64,000 nt of DNA from Cenococcum geophilum 1.58 (Eukaryota > Ascomycota > Dothideomycetes > Gloniales > Gloniaceae): the NCBI GenBank assembly GCA_001692895.1, contig KV748180.1, forward strand, positions 310,001 through 374,000. Reading direction: 5' to 3'. The notes under the pieces were generated by a model. That model did no database searches and had not been told where the DNA came from. It was given only the letters and a program-made list of their open reading frames with translations. Made by a program: the position numbers and the translations under genes. This document shows, in pieces, positions 1 to 12,655 of the stretch. The first letter of the stretch is position 1. Every line of letters starts with the position of its first letter.

Positions 1-2318
1 AGGTTCCTAACTAAGCTATAGAGTGGTTCTATTGCAACGGCCGTTAGTTAGGTTGTTGCTATCTAATAATATAGGTCTAGTATAGCTGCGTATAGGTATA
101 TAGGAGAGCTCTTCTAGCGCTTCCAATGAGGGTAACTTATTATTATTATCGCTACTATTATTTCCGTAATCTTTAGCTTTTAGGTCTAAGTTAGCTACGC
201 TATCTTTAATAACTATTAGATCCGCTACTACTTATTAAATATATATAGATACTAGAAAATGATAGGAAAGTGCTAGGATAAATCACTTTAACTGCTTCCC
301 CTACTGCTACTTACATCACAGATATCTTTATTCTCGCTATCCCCGTTATCCTTATTATTATTCTTCTTATAATTATATTCGGAATCTATAGACGCTTTAT
401 TAGGCGGAATATCTAAATTAAGGCCCTATATAGAGTAGAGTACCTAAGAGTAGTAAAGCTTAATACGCCTTAGGATTGTCTTTTGGGTAAAAATAAAGTC
501 TATTAGACTTTCTCTAAAGTATACCCACGCTTATTATTAGGGCTATAGGTTGTATAATACTAATAAGGGGCTTTTAGCTTTTCTTAAGTAGTAGTATAGA
601 AATTAATTAAATGAAATTTCTAAAGAGAAACAGTGTTCGTCGCTATTGCTTAAGGGGAATTATAGGATTTTAAAATACGCGCTAGTCCTGCCTTCGCCGC
701 TAGCTTTCGCCCGTAGCTTAGACTTCTTAACTAGCTAAGGCATCTAATGCATGCCGTTCGCGGGGTAAAGGTTTGTAATAGCCTAGACCTACCGCCTAAT
801 TAACACCTTTAGCAAATTACAGTTAGAATAGCGCCCCGCCTATATAGCTAGAATATTTAGCTCTAATAAGGCTGTTATATTAGTATTCCTTAATAAATGG
901 CAACGCTAATATGTCTACTTTAACCTAACAGAATTAATCTCCTGTGTTAATTGTTAGCTAGATATAAAGCCTAATATACATACGCGTCGCTAAATATCTA
1001 TAATAGAAGGAGATAGTGTCTTTATTAGTAGTAAGCGGAGCCCCCTAATACTAACTACTCTAATATACCTACCGCCTATATTAAGTAATTTAGACCTACT
1101 AGCAGCGAGCGGGGCTCTTACTCTAAGACGCCTACTATACGCATAATTATCAAATAATTTAAGTATGCTAGTGGCTCCCTACTAACCCCTCTGCTACTAA
1201 CACGCCTACCCTCCCGCATTATTAAGTGATTTAGACCTACTAGTAGCGAGTAGAGCTCTTAAATGCTGATTGCTCTGTTACTAGCACGCCTGCCGCCTAT
1301 GTGATTAAGTAACCTACTAGCGGCGAGCGGGACCCTCTAATATTAATTACTTTATTACTAGTATATCTACTAGCTATACTGAGTAATCTAAACCTACTAC
1401 GCAGTAAGTGAGGCTCTATTAAGTAACCTAAATATATTAGTAGTAGGCGGTATAGAATACTACGTAATGCTCACCCTCCTAATATAGACTAGCTGGCATT
1501 AATCCTTTATAGTTATATACTCCGACCTAAAAGACCAGACCTTTACCGCTTAAACGTCTCGCAAGTAGTGAGGTAGCTAGATAATCCTTTACGCCTAAGC
1601 CTGTAAACTATACGGCGTCCTTAAAATGCCCGTTTCAATACGACCGTATAGGTAGATAGGTATGCGTATATAGCTACCTAGAATGCTACTTATGAGGTCT
1701 GGTTTTAATAGCCTAATAGGGTATAGCTGCTTAGATATTTAGCTAGGTTTCTACTAAATAACCTAGTAGTATATCCTTATAATGTAGGCGGCTTTAACTA
1801 TTAGCGGATACTAAAGCTGTTAGCTCTATACAATGCATTTTAGGGGAAAAGAGCGTGTAATTGAATTGTATAATATATACTTAACCTAATAGAGAAGGCA
1901 GGGCAAGGCGGTACGCCTATCTATCCCTACCTGGGAAGGGTATATAAACGACTACAGAGTAGTCTTAATTGGGAATTAAAAGAAGAGAGGTAAGAGAAAA
2001 AGTAGAATTATAAGGATATATACGCGCTAAGAGGATAGAGGCAGCATTAAAAGAACTTAATAAGCGTTAGAAAGTTGCTAATACTAAAGGCTAGAGTTAG
2101 GAGAGGCTAAAGAAAAGGCTATAATTAACTGTATTAATTATTAGTTAAAGATATAAAATAGATACTTATATATATATTAGCGCTAAGGGGCGAATATATT
2201 TTAATACAACGGTGACGAGTAATAAGAAGAGGGGGAGGCGCGGTATAAGAAAAGATAAGGATAAGAAGAAAATAAGGCCCTTTAAGGTAAAGGTTAGGGG
2301 TTTTAGCGGAGCTAAGGT
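1..2318. repeat. Diverged direct repeat, copy A (RIP-mutated)
   Basis: This segment aligns by eye with 40,610-43,193 in the same orientation. Shared landmarks in order are a stretch around 'aataactattagat' (about 208 here, 40,966 there), 'ctctaaattaaggccct'-like sequence (about 412 and 41,200), 'acgcgctaagaggatagag' versus a near copy (about 2,022 and 42,817), and a purine-rich end 'gaggcgcggtataagaaaa' (about 2,235 and 43,090). Similarity stops just after an 'agct' near 2,318. The left end lies outside the window. Copy A has a tandem array at 1,018-1,460 that is a single unit in copy B. The minus strand of the matching part of copy B holds a decayed protein frame, so this is probably a gene-bearing repeat. 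Family unknown. Confidence 0.7.
1018..1460. repeat. Degenerate tandem array inside repeat copy A
   Basis: About five imperfect units are recognisable by the recurring string 'cctactagcagcgagcgg' and variants (near 1,093, 1,225, 1,308 and 1,392), followed each time by 'ggctct'-like sequence and 'acgcctaccgcc'-like sequence. Spacing is irregular, roughly 70-130 bp. Copy B has one such unit at about 41,985-42,060. Confidence 0.6.
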
Positions 2319-2930
2319 TTGCTAAGTTCTTACAGACTAACCACTCCTTATTAACGAATTCTCTACTTTATAGGGGATAGCTATATATATATACTTTCCC
2401 TACCCTATAACCAAATTCTACTATAGGGCGTCTAATTTATAAGATAATCCTTATATAAGATAAACTTCGCGAATATTATCTCCTCTATGTTACTATCTTT
2501 TAGCTAACTTTTACTTTTAGAGCTATTCTTCTTTCTTAAAGGAGGCAAGTAGAAAATAACGAAATTTGGCTTAAAAGATTGTTAATTAATTTCTATTTAA
2601 TAATGCTAGATTAGCTAGTATTATAGTTCCGCGTTAATATCTATTTCCTTTTTTATTACTTTAATCTTTACTAGCATTTAATTTCTTCTCTTCTTACCTA
2701 TTTTTATATCTCTTTCTATCTCTATATATAATTTATTAAGCCCTTTTTTTAGTATTTCTAATATACTGTCCTCTAGATATTTATACTCCCCTAAACTATT
2801 AAGGAACCCTTTTAATATTTCTTTAGCGTCTTATAATACAATTTTAGGATCTCTATGCCCTATTAATATTAGAACTACTTTAGTACTACTATACTAGAAC
2901 TTACTTAGATTTATTCTTTTCTTTTCCCTA
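2319..2930. other. RIP-mutated intergenic stretch
   Basis: TpA-rich, CpA-poor DNA between repeat copy A and the pyrimidine-rich tract. I see no frame, RNA gene or repeat in it. Confidence 0.5.
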
Positions 2931-3205
2931 TTTTTTTTTTTATTTTTATTTTATTTTTCTTCTTCTCCTCTTTGTTCTTTTTCTTCTTTACTTTCTCCTT
3001 TTTCTTCTTTTCCTTTTCCTTCCTCTCCTTTTCCTTCTCCTTTTCCTTCTTTTCCTTTTCCTTCTCCTTTTCCTTCCTCTTCTTTTCCTTCTTTTTCTTT
3101 TTCTTCTCCTTCTTCTTCTCCTTTTTTTTTTCTCCTTTTCCTTATCCTTTCCTTTCTTCTCTTTTTTTTTTTTTTTCTTTCCCTTTCTTTTTTTAGCTTT
3201 TTTTC
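2930..3205. repeat. Low-complexity polypyrimidine tract (CT-rich)
   Basis: The plus strand is almost pure C and T for about 275 bases; the minus strand reads as a Lys/Arg run. It forms the 3' end of the decayed minus-strand frame at 2,988-5,040. Such tracts have few CpA sites, so RIP leaves them open in several frames. A second tract of the same kind is at about 4,255-4,395. Confidence 0.85.
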
Positions 3206-5040
3206 CTTTTTCTAATTCTATTAGCTTCTTATACTTTATTACTAGGGAATTTTTCTTACCCTTTATTACTTCCCTGTTCTTATTATCTTCTTTATTATCC
3301 TTATTATCTTTTTTATTATCCTTATTATCCTTATTACCCAAGTTATCTAAGTTATCTGAGTTATTTAAGTTGCTGTCCTCTTCTTCCTCTAATAACTTAT
3401 TTAATAAGGAGTTGTCCTTATTATCCCTAGAGGAAAATAAGCCTAAGTTGTCCTTATTACCCTTATTATTTAAATCTAAGTCACTATTCTTTTCCTCCTC
3501 TAATAACTTATCTAATAAGGAGTTATCCCTAAAGGTAGAGTTATTAAAGTCATCCTTAGAGGAAGACAAGTCTAAGTTATTTAAGTTGTCCCTAAAGGAA
3601 GATAAGTCCGAGTTGTCTAAGTTGTTTAAGTTATCCCTCTTTCTAAATTTCCTCTTACTTATCCGCTCCCCCCCCCCTACTAGCATCTATTACTTTCTAG
3701 TATATTTTAGTATACTGTTAAGCTCTAGTTACTTTGCCTTTTTCTAATACCCCTCTAATTCCCTATTAATAAGTCCTGATCCGTATTTATTATATAATAT
3801 AGTCCTTAGGAACTACCTCTTTATACCCTTTACCTTAATATATATAGCTATAATTGGCATATTAGTATAATGGGGTGCGTTATTTTTAACTTTTGAGAAG
3901 ATATAACCTTTTAGGCTCAATTCTCTGTCCACTAATACTATACCTTTAATAGCGATGCTTATAAAGGGGACATCCTTAATATGCTTCTTTATGCCTTTTA
4001 TAATTAGCTTAGAGTATTTATCCTTATAGATTTGTAAAATCCCCTTATTAAATCTTCCGCTTATAATAAATATATACCTTTTATAACTATTAAATATCTT
4101 TAGATGCTAAATTAAGAGCTAATAGCCGCTATAACCCGCCTCCTACTAGCCCCTAAGCCACTACTATTAGCTATCTAATAAGACTCGACCTCGCTTCTTT
4201 GTCGCTGCTAAAGGTTTAAAAGTTTTATTAGTGTTATCTTTGGTAGCCTTTATATAATCCTTCTTTTTCCCTTTCTTCTTCTTTACTTTCTTTTTTCCCT
4301 TCTTCCCTTTCTTCTTTTCCTTTTTCTTTTCTTTCTTCTTTTCCTTCCCCTTTTTCTTCTTCCCCTTATCTTTCTTGGCTTTTTTCTTCTTTATAGATAG
4401 GTCTAATTATAAAAACGCCTACCGCTCTACCTGCCATCTTTTAAGAACATCATTATTAAGAGTAAGGGTAAAAGGAAGAAAGTTTAGAAGATCCTTTCTT
4501 TGTTCTCTATACTAGGCTGCTAGTAATTTAGTATTAATTATATCTAGGTAGTTTTTTGCTATCCCTATACCAAAATTATCTAGTTCTCCTTTTATTATAT
4601 ATATAAGTATATTTCTTAAATCCTTTAGTAATAGAAGAACCGTCCTATAACAAATAGTGCCTAAGAGTTTATGGTAGTTGTGTGCTTTATTATATTTAAT
4701 AGCTTTTTAATTTGCTTTTCTTAGGTTATTAAAAGCTGTAAAGTTGTTTCTAATAACGACTCGCCAAAAAATAGGAACTAACTTTTTATTTTAGTGGTTA
4801 GTATAAAATTCGCTAACTTAATTGGGATTAAAATCATTATCTTTTATTTCTTAATCTCCGTCCTTATCTGTTATTAAATCTTATAGCGCGGTTAAGGACT
4901 TACTATAGCTAAACCCGTTATCTAGCTCTGGCCTCTTTATGCCTTTTTTTTACTATTAAAAGGATAGTTAAAGTTAATCGGACCCTTCTTAGGGGTTTAA
5001 TTCTTTATTTCTTTAACATATTCGCTTAGAACATTAAGTT
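2988..5040 (-). pseudogene. Decayed protein gene with Lys-rich segments, family unknown
   Basis: One minus-strand frame runs from about 5,040 to 2,988, nearly 690 codons, with roughly 20 in-frame TAA/TAG codons and one apparent 1-base slip in an A-run near 4,945. Reading order: a mixed region that begins ELDNGFSYSKSLTAL, a segment with KAHNYHKLLGTICYRTVLLL, a poly-Lys run, the basic motif KKRGRVLLDS, then IYKDKYSKLIIKGIKKHI and IAIKGIVLVDRELSL. The end is Asn/Asp/Leu-rich repeats followed by Lys/Arg. The last 232 codons (from 3,686) are still open because Lys, Asn and Asp codons contain no CpA. I recognise no family. The stop pattern (CAG, CAA and TGG hits) is what RIP makes of a real gene. 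Surviving expression seems unlikely. Confidence 0.6.
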
Positions 5041-7790
5041 TTTTAATAACGTTTATAATAACTATATAAAAGTTAGTTGTATATTATATATATATTAAAC
5101 TCCATACTTTAAAGAGCCTTATTGCTATTATTTACGCCACCCTACTTTAGATGTACTTTCTATACTACTTTCTACTACGCTTATATTTTCTAAGTAGGAC
5201 TTAGGTTATCGCCCTTTTTAAGTTAAATAAATTTTAGTGGACCGGCGTTGTTATTACTCTACTTAAGAATTTTGTTAATCTTATTCTGGCGTATTTAGTT
5301 TTCTTATTTAGGTTTAGCTGGTTCTTTAGCCCTATCTCCCTTCCTCTATTACTTCTTCTAAAGATTATTATTAGGGAATAAAGTTGCTTATAGAGTAGGG
5401 GGCGCGCTATTAGCTATTTTTAATAAATTGGCGCTAGTGCCTAATGATAAATTTCTAAAGATTTAAATAAAAGGAAACTACCCTTTTATATTTACCTTAA
5501 TTATATATAGTGGTATATATTTAGACTCTAGTAATTATATATAAACACTACTATATATAATTTATGTCTATTTTAGTAAATTAGGAAGGGGTACGGCCTT
5601 AAAACTAAGGTAGCGTTTTATTAAATATAGGGTAGTATTAGCCCTTTTAATCACGTCTATATAGAGGGTCTTAAATGTACTTAATACGTAATTTAAATTA
5701 AATAATTTACTATCTATAGAGGTTGCCTTTATTACTCGCATTACTAGCAGATCACTATATTATTTAAAAACACTATATTACGGCTAGTTTTAAAGCATAA
5801 AGTAGGCAAATATAGATTTTTAAACTATTTAAAGAAATATCTTCTAAAGCCTCTCTAACTTAACTAGGATATTAAATCGAGTTAACTAGGATCCGAGTTA
5901 ATAGGAAATCTTATATAAAGGCGAGGTATAAAATACCTAAAAGAGTTTCTTAAGCCATCTTATTATCTAGATGTTACTAAATTTGCACCTACTATAATAA
6001 AACAACTACTTTAAGCTTAGCAATCCTTATTTGTTTCCTTTTATTCTTTAGAATAATATCCTATATTTTAAATAGCTTGTTGGATTAATTTTATTCCCTA
6101 ATATCTTAAAACATCTTTCTAAGTCATTTAGCCGTCGCGGTCGCGTGACTTAATTGCTTTCGGTAATTATTAAGCCTCCTTTTTAACTCTTCTCTAGCTT
6201 TATGGGCTTCTTATTACTCCTTATATCTCTAATTTTAAATCTAGGAAATTACTATCTAATTATAAGAAACTTAAGTTTCTAGACTATAAATATATTATAT
6301 TGTCTATTACTCTCTAATAAAGAAGTCCCTAAAGAAGTCCTAATCTGAGCGCCTATTATATATCTTACAGTACTAGCAATATCTAGGGTCCTGTAATTAT
6401 TAGTACTTAAGTAGTTTTTTTCTACTAGAGGTATACCGCTAAGCTATAGCACTAGCTTTTATCCTTATAGTTAGTATAATAGGTTGCGTTATTTATATTT
6501 TTAGAGTATAATGCAATTCTAGAATAAAGGCTTCCTATACCAGTATATAAATCAACATTTTAATTATAGACTACTGCTAATTATAGGTTATGTCCGTTTT
6601 ACTATAGTATATAGGAGAGGTATAAGTATATATTACCCTAGCACGACCGCTAAGCGCTAATTGCTTATTACTAAAAGAAAGATCTATATATACGCGTACG
6701 TTTCTACTAAAATTACTATTAAATACCGCCTACCTTGAAATTAAAGAGCTACCTATTCTAAAATTATGTGCAGCGCTAGATAAAACCGTTTTACGCTACC
6801 CTACTATTAACGTTGCTACTTTACTAACTTAAAAGGGAATGGAATAATAATATAGTTTACGCTAGATCTAGCTTATACCTTCTTGCTAAGTTAATAGCTA
6901 TAGGTATATAGAACTATAGGGGTTAGGGGAGGAAAGGTAATTCCTAGTCCTATATTCTGTGTTAAACTATATAATAAGCAAAAAGTTAGGAGTCCTCTCT
7001 GCAATTTACCTACTGTATTGGTAGCCCCTTTTTAGTTTACTTGCTTATATCTAACCTTATAGCTACTTTATAGGCGTGAGAGAAGATTTACTATTTAAAC
7101 TTTTTTAAGCTTTTAGTTCTTCCTAGGATTTTAGTTCTTCTTAGGATTTTAGTTTAGGCATTTCTACTATAACTTAATTACCGACTTTATTTAAGGTAAA
7201 CCGGTAGTCTTTCTGTTAAAGGCCGTTATAAGCTTAGACTAAAAGAGAGGGGGTAGTATAACCTAGAGTTTGCGAAGAAGGTTTTTATTATTTAGTGACT
7301 AACCCTCTAACTAAGTAATAGCCTCTATAGTAGATAACTTTATAGGTAATAAGTTAAGAAAATAAGGGGTTAAATTGCGAGTATCTTAGAGGACGGTCTT
7401 TTAAATCTACGTTCTAAATTAAATAAATATTAATTAGTAAGTTTTTAAGCTAATGCTAGAATACTAATAGAATGGTAGGTAGTAAAGAGCGGCGTAGGCG
7501 TAGTAGGCGATAATAGACTATATATATCTACTAATTAGCTAGCTACTTTATATAGCTCCTAGTGTAACCAGCTAAGCGCTTTATACGTATTAGCTTCTAA
7601 AGAATAATTGCTAGAACTAACTCTAGAACTTACGCCTGTAGCATTACTATCTAAAGTTAATTAGGCGTTTTACGCCTGTAGTATCGCCGGACTCTTTATA
7701 TATTACGAAACACTATAATTAATTAGGCGCTCCGCGAAGTTCGACCGTTAGCTAGATTGCCTTAGGCGCTCTATACTTACTAAGCGCCAG
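5041..7790. other. RIP-mutated DNA, nothing recognised
   Basis: TpA-saturated sequence with patches that look like coding relics, but I could not follow any frame for more than about 40 codons. A short tandem pair ('ttagttcttcctaggatt' and near copy) is at about 7,106-7,145. Confidence 0.4.
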
Positions 7791-7794
7791 GGTT

Positions 7795-8330
7795 TCTAAC
7801 TTAAGGCAGCATTAACGCTAGAAAGATACCTGGCTTTATAATTACTTAAAGATAAAGAGCACCTACGCAGCAAGACTAATATCCTTTTACTTAAACTTTA
7901 TTAATCCTTTTTTACGAGGCCGTATCCTATTATAACTAGCTATAACTCTCTAGCGGATAATAAATACTAGGAGAGAATTATAAATAAAATTCTAGAGATA
8001 GATTGGGGTTTTATTAAAATCGATTCTCTTAACCTTAATAATATTTAGTTTTTAAATAACCTAGATATAGCTACGCTGTAACACTCCGATATATTCTAGC
8101 AACCTTTTAGCTAGGGGGCTATACTAGAATAGCTATAGTTTAATTAGGGAGTTTAGAATAAGTAAGGATATTAGCCTAATCTAAATCTAGGCCTTATGTG
8201 CATATATATTAGCCTAGAATTATTAGCTGAGACCTATATATTAATAGGTTCTAAGCTACCTAACGTCTATATACTAGCATAAGAGCTTTAGAAAAAGTAA
8301 GTTTTGGATTATTAAGAAAAATTGCTTTAC
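7795..8330 (+). pseudogene. Decayed protein frame, unrecognised
   Basis: A plus-strand frame beginning AALTLERYLAL can be followed for about 175 codons. Readable islands include ERIINKILEIDWGFIKIDSL and GLMCIYISLELLAETYILI. The interruptions are TAA or TAG, mostly at positions where Gln or Trp would be natural. I cannot name a family. Start and end are only approximate. Confidence 0.45.
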
Positions 8331-8769
8331 TAATATTGCTTAGACAAGAGCTAATAGCTAAGTAGGTAAAATTAAATGGATTACGTCTTTATTTAAACTA
8401 ATTATTAATAATAGACGGCTTAATTATCTTAACAATTATATAGCTAAGATGCAAGTATAGGCATTCTCTATTAGTACAAGAATTAGGGAGTTAAAGGAGG
8501 TATTAAATAGTGGAAGTAATGGTGGTAAAGGTTAATAATTGGCTAGGTACCGAAATTTGGTACTAGATATTCTAATAGAGTTTTAATATATAGCTTTTAT
8601 AGTACTTTTAAAAACTTATTAATCCCTCGTTTATATCACAAAGCCTTTTCCTAATAATAAATAGCAACTTTCCTCATTAAACGGCATTCCCGCTACAGTT
8701 CTGTAATTTTAATATTTAAATTACCAAGCCCTTTATTAACTCCGTTGCTCTTCTACTACTCTCTTTTAG

Positions 8770-9195
8770 CTTCTATATTCCGTAGTTCTCTTATACCTAA
8801 CCCTTAACTTTTAATTTCGTGGGTTAGATATTTATAGGAATTAAATTCTTTTTAGAAACTATTAGCTTATATTAAATAGTATTAGTAGTTTTATACCTCT
8901 ATAGTTTTAGTTCTTACGGCTCTAATAGTGTTTCTAATACCTAAGTATAAATCCTAATACGCTATAATAGAATGTTTGCTTAGGTGTTTTTTAAAGAGGT
9001 ATTATTTCTTAGGGGTTAGCTGCTATTAGTAAGGGTCGTTATCTCTAATAATAAGCCTTACTTTATTTGGGGAAATAACTATATTAAGCTCGTCTTCTAC
9101 TTACGGCCTAAGTAGATTACTTAAAATAAAAAGATGGCTAATATATTTAAATATTGCGCTAATTGTAAACGGCACCACTATCTCCATCGTACTCT
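8770..9195 (-). pseudogene. Decayed protein frame, unrecognised
   Basis: On the minus strand from about 9,195 to 8,770 a frame of about 140 codons reads MEIVVPFTISAIFKYISHLF, then ELNIVISPNKVRLIIRDNDP, then KHSIIAY and LGIRNTIRAVRTKTIEV, with TAA/TAG interruptions only. The segment may continue beyond both ends. No family recognised. Confidence 0.45.
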
Positions 9196-10600
9196 TTATA
9201 TATTTTTTTATGCTTTATTTTCCTAGTAAAGTTTTAGAGAAAAGTTTGCAATTATATATAACTATACTAAAATTAAAATTTCTATTTTTAGCATCTTAAT
9301 TCTCTTATAACTTTTACTTTAAGTAAAAAAGTGCGCTAGAAACCTCTTTATATACCTTATATAGAACGCGATTAATACTCCCTTTAGGGTCATTTCTTCG
9401 TTAACTATAAACTTAGGTTTTTATGGTAAAATAACCGCTCTCTTTACTTTCCACCAAAATATAGCGTTTAACTTAAGTGTGGTATGCGCGATACTAAACA
9501 GATATGCTAGTTAACCAGTATTGGCTTTATGGAAAGTCTACTTTATTTAACTAGCTTGTCTAAAGTTTGCTAAAGTAGCGGCAAGCTATAGAACTCGCTT
9601 TTATTGGATATAACTTATTATATAGGGTACGGCATAGCCAGTTTAAAAAATAGCGCATTATAACGAAAAGTTATTAGGAAATAGACCCCGCTTTTCTGAT
9701 GCTAAACCTATAGGGTAAGCGGTAGTAATATAGGTGTAATAGTCCACACCCAATTTTCCAGCCTAGCATTGTCTTATTATTTATAGCAATAGCAATACTA
9801 TACGGGCTTTATTATGGCCTTATTAATCCCTTTTAGTATCTTAGTTTAGCTTAATCTTAAAATTTTTATGTTACGTCTTATAGGAATAAGTTTCTTAAGT
9901 CCGCCGAATTGTACTAGGGGTGGTCTTCGCTTTATAGGCATAGCGGGTTTATATACTATGATATAGAGCTAGGCTACTAAAGACTACTAGTAACTGTAGT
10001 GAGGTTAAACTTTGTCGTTTTATGTATAGAGGTCGGGGTATTTATATTATCCAATTATTCTATATACTACCCCTATCTCTTTAGAAGTTAACTATTATAT
10101 AAGATTTGCCTAGAGCCGCTAGGGCTAGTATGTATTAGCATTGTAAAAGCTTAGTAACCTTAAAGCTAAGGAAGTAAACGCTATCCTATCCATTTAATCT
10201 AGAATTGATCTTTCCTAAAAATAGAAAAAGTCCCAGCCACTTTATACGGCAACTCTTTTATATAATCCTAACGCTAAGCAATTTAGATCCTATATCTTAG
10301 CCCTTTCGCAGGCTAGCTATTGCTAGGACAATCTAGGAAATTTTATGTAACTATACCTCGATGCAGCTTCTAAGATTGAGGTGTAGGGCCTATACGCACT
10401 CGCTTCTCTCCTACGCCTAAGAATAATATTATAATAGTTGTGGTTATAGCAAACTCTTCTAAACTTACTTAAAGCTTTTAAACGCTTAACTTAAGTACGT
10501 ATAGTCCCCTTTATTATACCCCTATTAGCACTAATTTAAGCATAGTCTACTTAGCCTAAAGGGCTTTAACTTAGGTTAATTATTACAAAGCTATAGAAAA
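9196..10600. other. RIP-mutated DNA, nothing recognised
   Basis: TpA-rich, CpA-poor sequence with no frame that I could follow and no obvious repeat. Confidence 0.4.
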
Positions 10601-10608
10601 TCATCTCT

Positions 10609-11935
10609 TGCCTTAAGCATGCCAGCCTTAAATATGCCAGCCTTAAGCAGAAACGTAAGAGAAGTGCTAAACTTTTAGTATCTATAAAGGCTAGAAGAGA
10701 TAAAGCTAGAGAAGAGCCTAATAATAGACTGAAGGAGTCTTGTAAATATTAGGAGTATATAGGTTCTAGCTGATTTAATACCATTAATATAAGCTATCTT
10801 ATATAAATAATTTAAACAATTATAAAAAGAGATCTAGCCTTATGGAAAATTAGCTATTTTAAAGTCTTAGTTCCGCTAGACGCGCTCTCTACTTACTTAA
10901 AATCTATAAAAGGCCAAATTATAGGGAAGTATAGTGCTCCCTTAAACTTCAATTATGCGGCTTATATAATACGGCCTTTGCGTACTAAGGAGGTTATAAA
11001 CTATACTATATGCAACCTTATATACCAGGCATCTTTCGATTAATAAGAAGACAAGTTTAGGATCCCGAGGATTCTTTCTTATTAACCGTCTACCGCTACG
11101 AACCTATTTTGCGCTACTAAAATCCAGAATAAAACCCTCTCGTACTTAATTTATTTTACCTTTATTAGTAAAGAACGGGAAACAATTAGTTTAGGTAATA
11201 AGTCACTTTTTAACTATAGGACTTAACTTAATAAGATAAAGGCAAAGATCCCTAGGATATATTTACTATATGTATATATTAGTGGTTCTTGGAATACGCT
11301 AGCAACTATATATATAGAAGATGCTGGACTTAGCTCTATAAATCTTGTTTACGCTAAAGCCCCTAAGTCTTAGTTAATAGTCTCCCCTAACAATACGTGC
11401 CAGTTAGAAGATAGAATTAAGGAGGTTTTTAGCTTTTAAAAGCGAAAATCGAACTCTAAGGTATAGGAGTTAGCCTACTCCTAATTTATCCGGTATATAG
11501 ATCTTATGCTATATAAGGAGTTGCTTAATCTCTGGCATATTCGCTACGAAATTACCTATTACTAGCCTAGGGAAATGGTTATCACGTTACCGTATATATA
11601 TTATTAAATTTTAAATAATGGAGTTAATATTACTAAAGCTATTAACTTCGCACTTAAGGAGGATTAGGAACCTCCTCCTAACTATTAGTTCTATAGCAGA
11701 AAATATAGCTAGGCTTCTATTACGGAGAATGACCTTAGTATTATTAGAGGCGGGCCGCCTAAAAGGTAGGTTAATTTATACATGAATCTACCTTTACTAA
11801 TTCCTTTAGCAGCAATAACTACCCAAAAATTAGCGCCGTTTGAGGGAATTTAACTGTCTTTGCCCTTATAGAAGGAAGCGCTAACGTAGAGTATATCGCC
11901 CTATTATTATCTAAAAAGCAACGCATCTCTTTAAA
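10609..11935 (+). pseudogene. RIP-decayed JmjC-domain protein
   Basis: One plus-strand frame of about 440 codons holds without a shift. It opens with a 15-bp in-frame repeat (KHASL, KYASL), a basic stretch KARRDKAREE, then DLALWKISYFKVLVPLDAL and NFNYAAYIIRPLRTKEV. The JmjC signature follows: SGSWNTLATIYIEDAGLSSI (about 11,280-11,335), where the tyrosine codon at 11,311 sits at the first iron-ligand histidine of an H-x-E motif. Then come APKSxLIVSP and a closing segment EMVITLPYIYY (about 11,568-11,604) ahead of NNGVNITKAINFA. That end matches the family pattern of a P-Y-x-Y-H second iron ligand followed by a [HN]G-N-x-A-E-[AS]-x-N-F-A-like stretch. CAC/CAT-to-TAT and CAA-to-TAA changes explain the lost residues. 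JmjC proteins are 2-oxoglutarate/Fe(II) oxygenases, often histone demethylases. The subfamily is not clear. Confidence 0.75.
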
Positions 11936-12199
11936 CCCTACTATTAACACGAATATTTTAGACGCGTTGCGTTATAATTTTTAATAATTAACGCCCCCTA
12001 TTCCAATTCTGTTCTCCTAATTTAATAATATAGTTATTACTTCCGGCCTTTCTCTTTTATTTATTATACGGACAATATAGCTAATATTTAACTATATAAC
12101 TGCGCGTATTATTATTAATTTATTATAGGAATCTCAGAGCAAGAGTAAATTAGTTAATTCTGCCGATAATAAGGTTAAGAATATTTATCGCATCCGCGC

Positions 12200-12655
12200 C
12201 TATATTTGAGATATAAGGTAGGCTGAAAGTAGGATGTATAAAGGCGTCATATAAAGGCGAATTAGTTAAGTTAAATTGCGGGAAAGCTTTAACTCCTATA
12301 TCTAAGCTAAATCAGCTATCTTTTTGGAAAGGCGTAAAAAGAGCTAGCCGTAAAATGATGTTGTTCCTAGTAGGAAAGCCTAGGACTATATTTAAAATAA
12401 CCTAATACTTAAGTTATTTAATAGAGATTGGAAAATTCTAAGAGGCACTAGAGATTCTGCCGTTAGGATGTTTAAGTATAACCTTAAGGTTGGCGCAATT
12501 CTTAAATTATTCTGCTCCGTCTATAGTATTTAAATTTTATCTTTCCTCTCGTCTATAGACGCAGAGCCCTAGCTTCAGTTTTTAAAAGCAAGCAATTACC
12601 TATAGTTAAAAGATCTTACTAAAGCAATTGTGCTATTAGAGTAAGTCCTTAACTA
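12200..12655 (+). pseudogene. Decayed protein frame downstream of the JmjC relic
   Basis: A plus-strand frame of about 150 codons. Its best island is NRDWKILRGTRDSAVRMFKY (about 12,421-12,480), followed by NLKVGAILKLFCSVYSI and LQFLKASNYL, ending in KDLTKAIVLLE. Stops are TAA/TAG. It may be the 3' part of the JmjC gene or a separate gene; the 265 bases between are too decayed to decide. Function unknown. Confidence 0.45.

Noticed and set aside
1-300. Telomeric or subtelomeric repeats
   Set aside because: No TTAGGG-like array at either end of the window.
2972-3196. Phe/Ser-only plus-strand frame
   Set aside because: Pure translation of a CT tract, antisense to the Lys/Arg tail of the minus-strand relic.
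3370-3747. Leu/Ser/Lys-rich plus-strand frame of 125 codons
   Set aside because: Antisense to the minus-strand relic, whose frame continues far upstream; low complexity.
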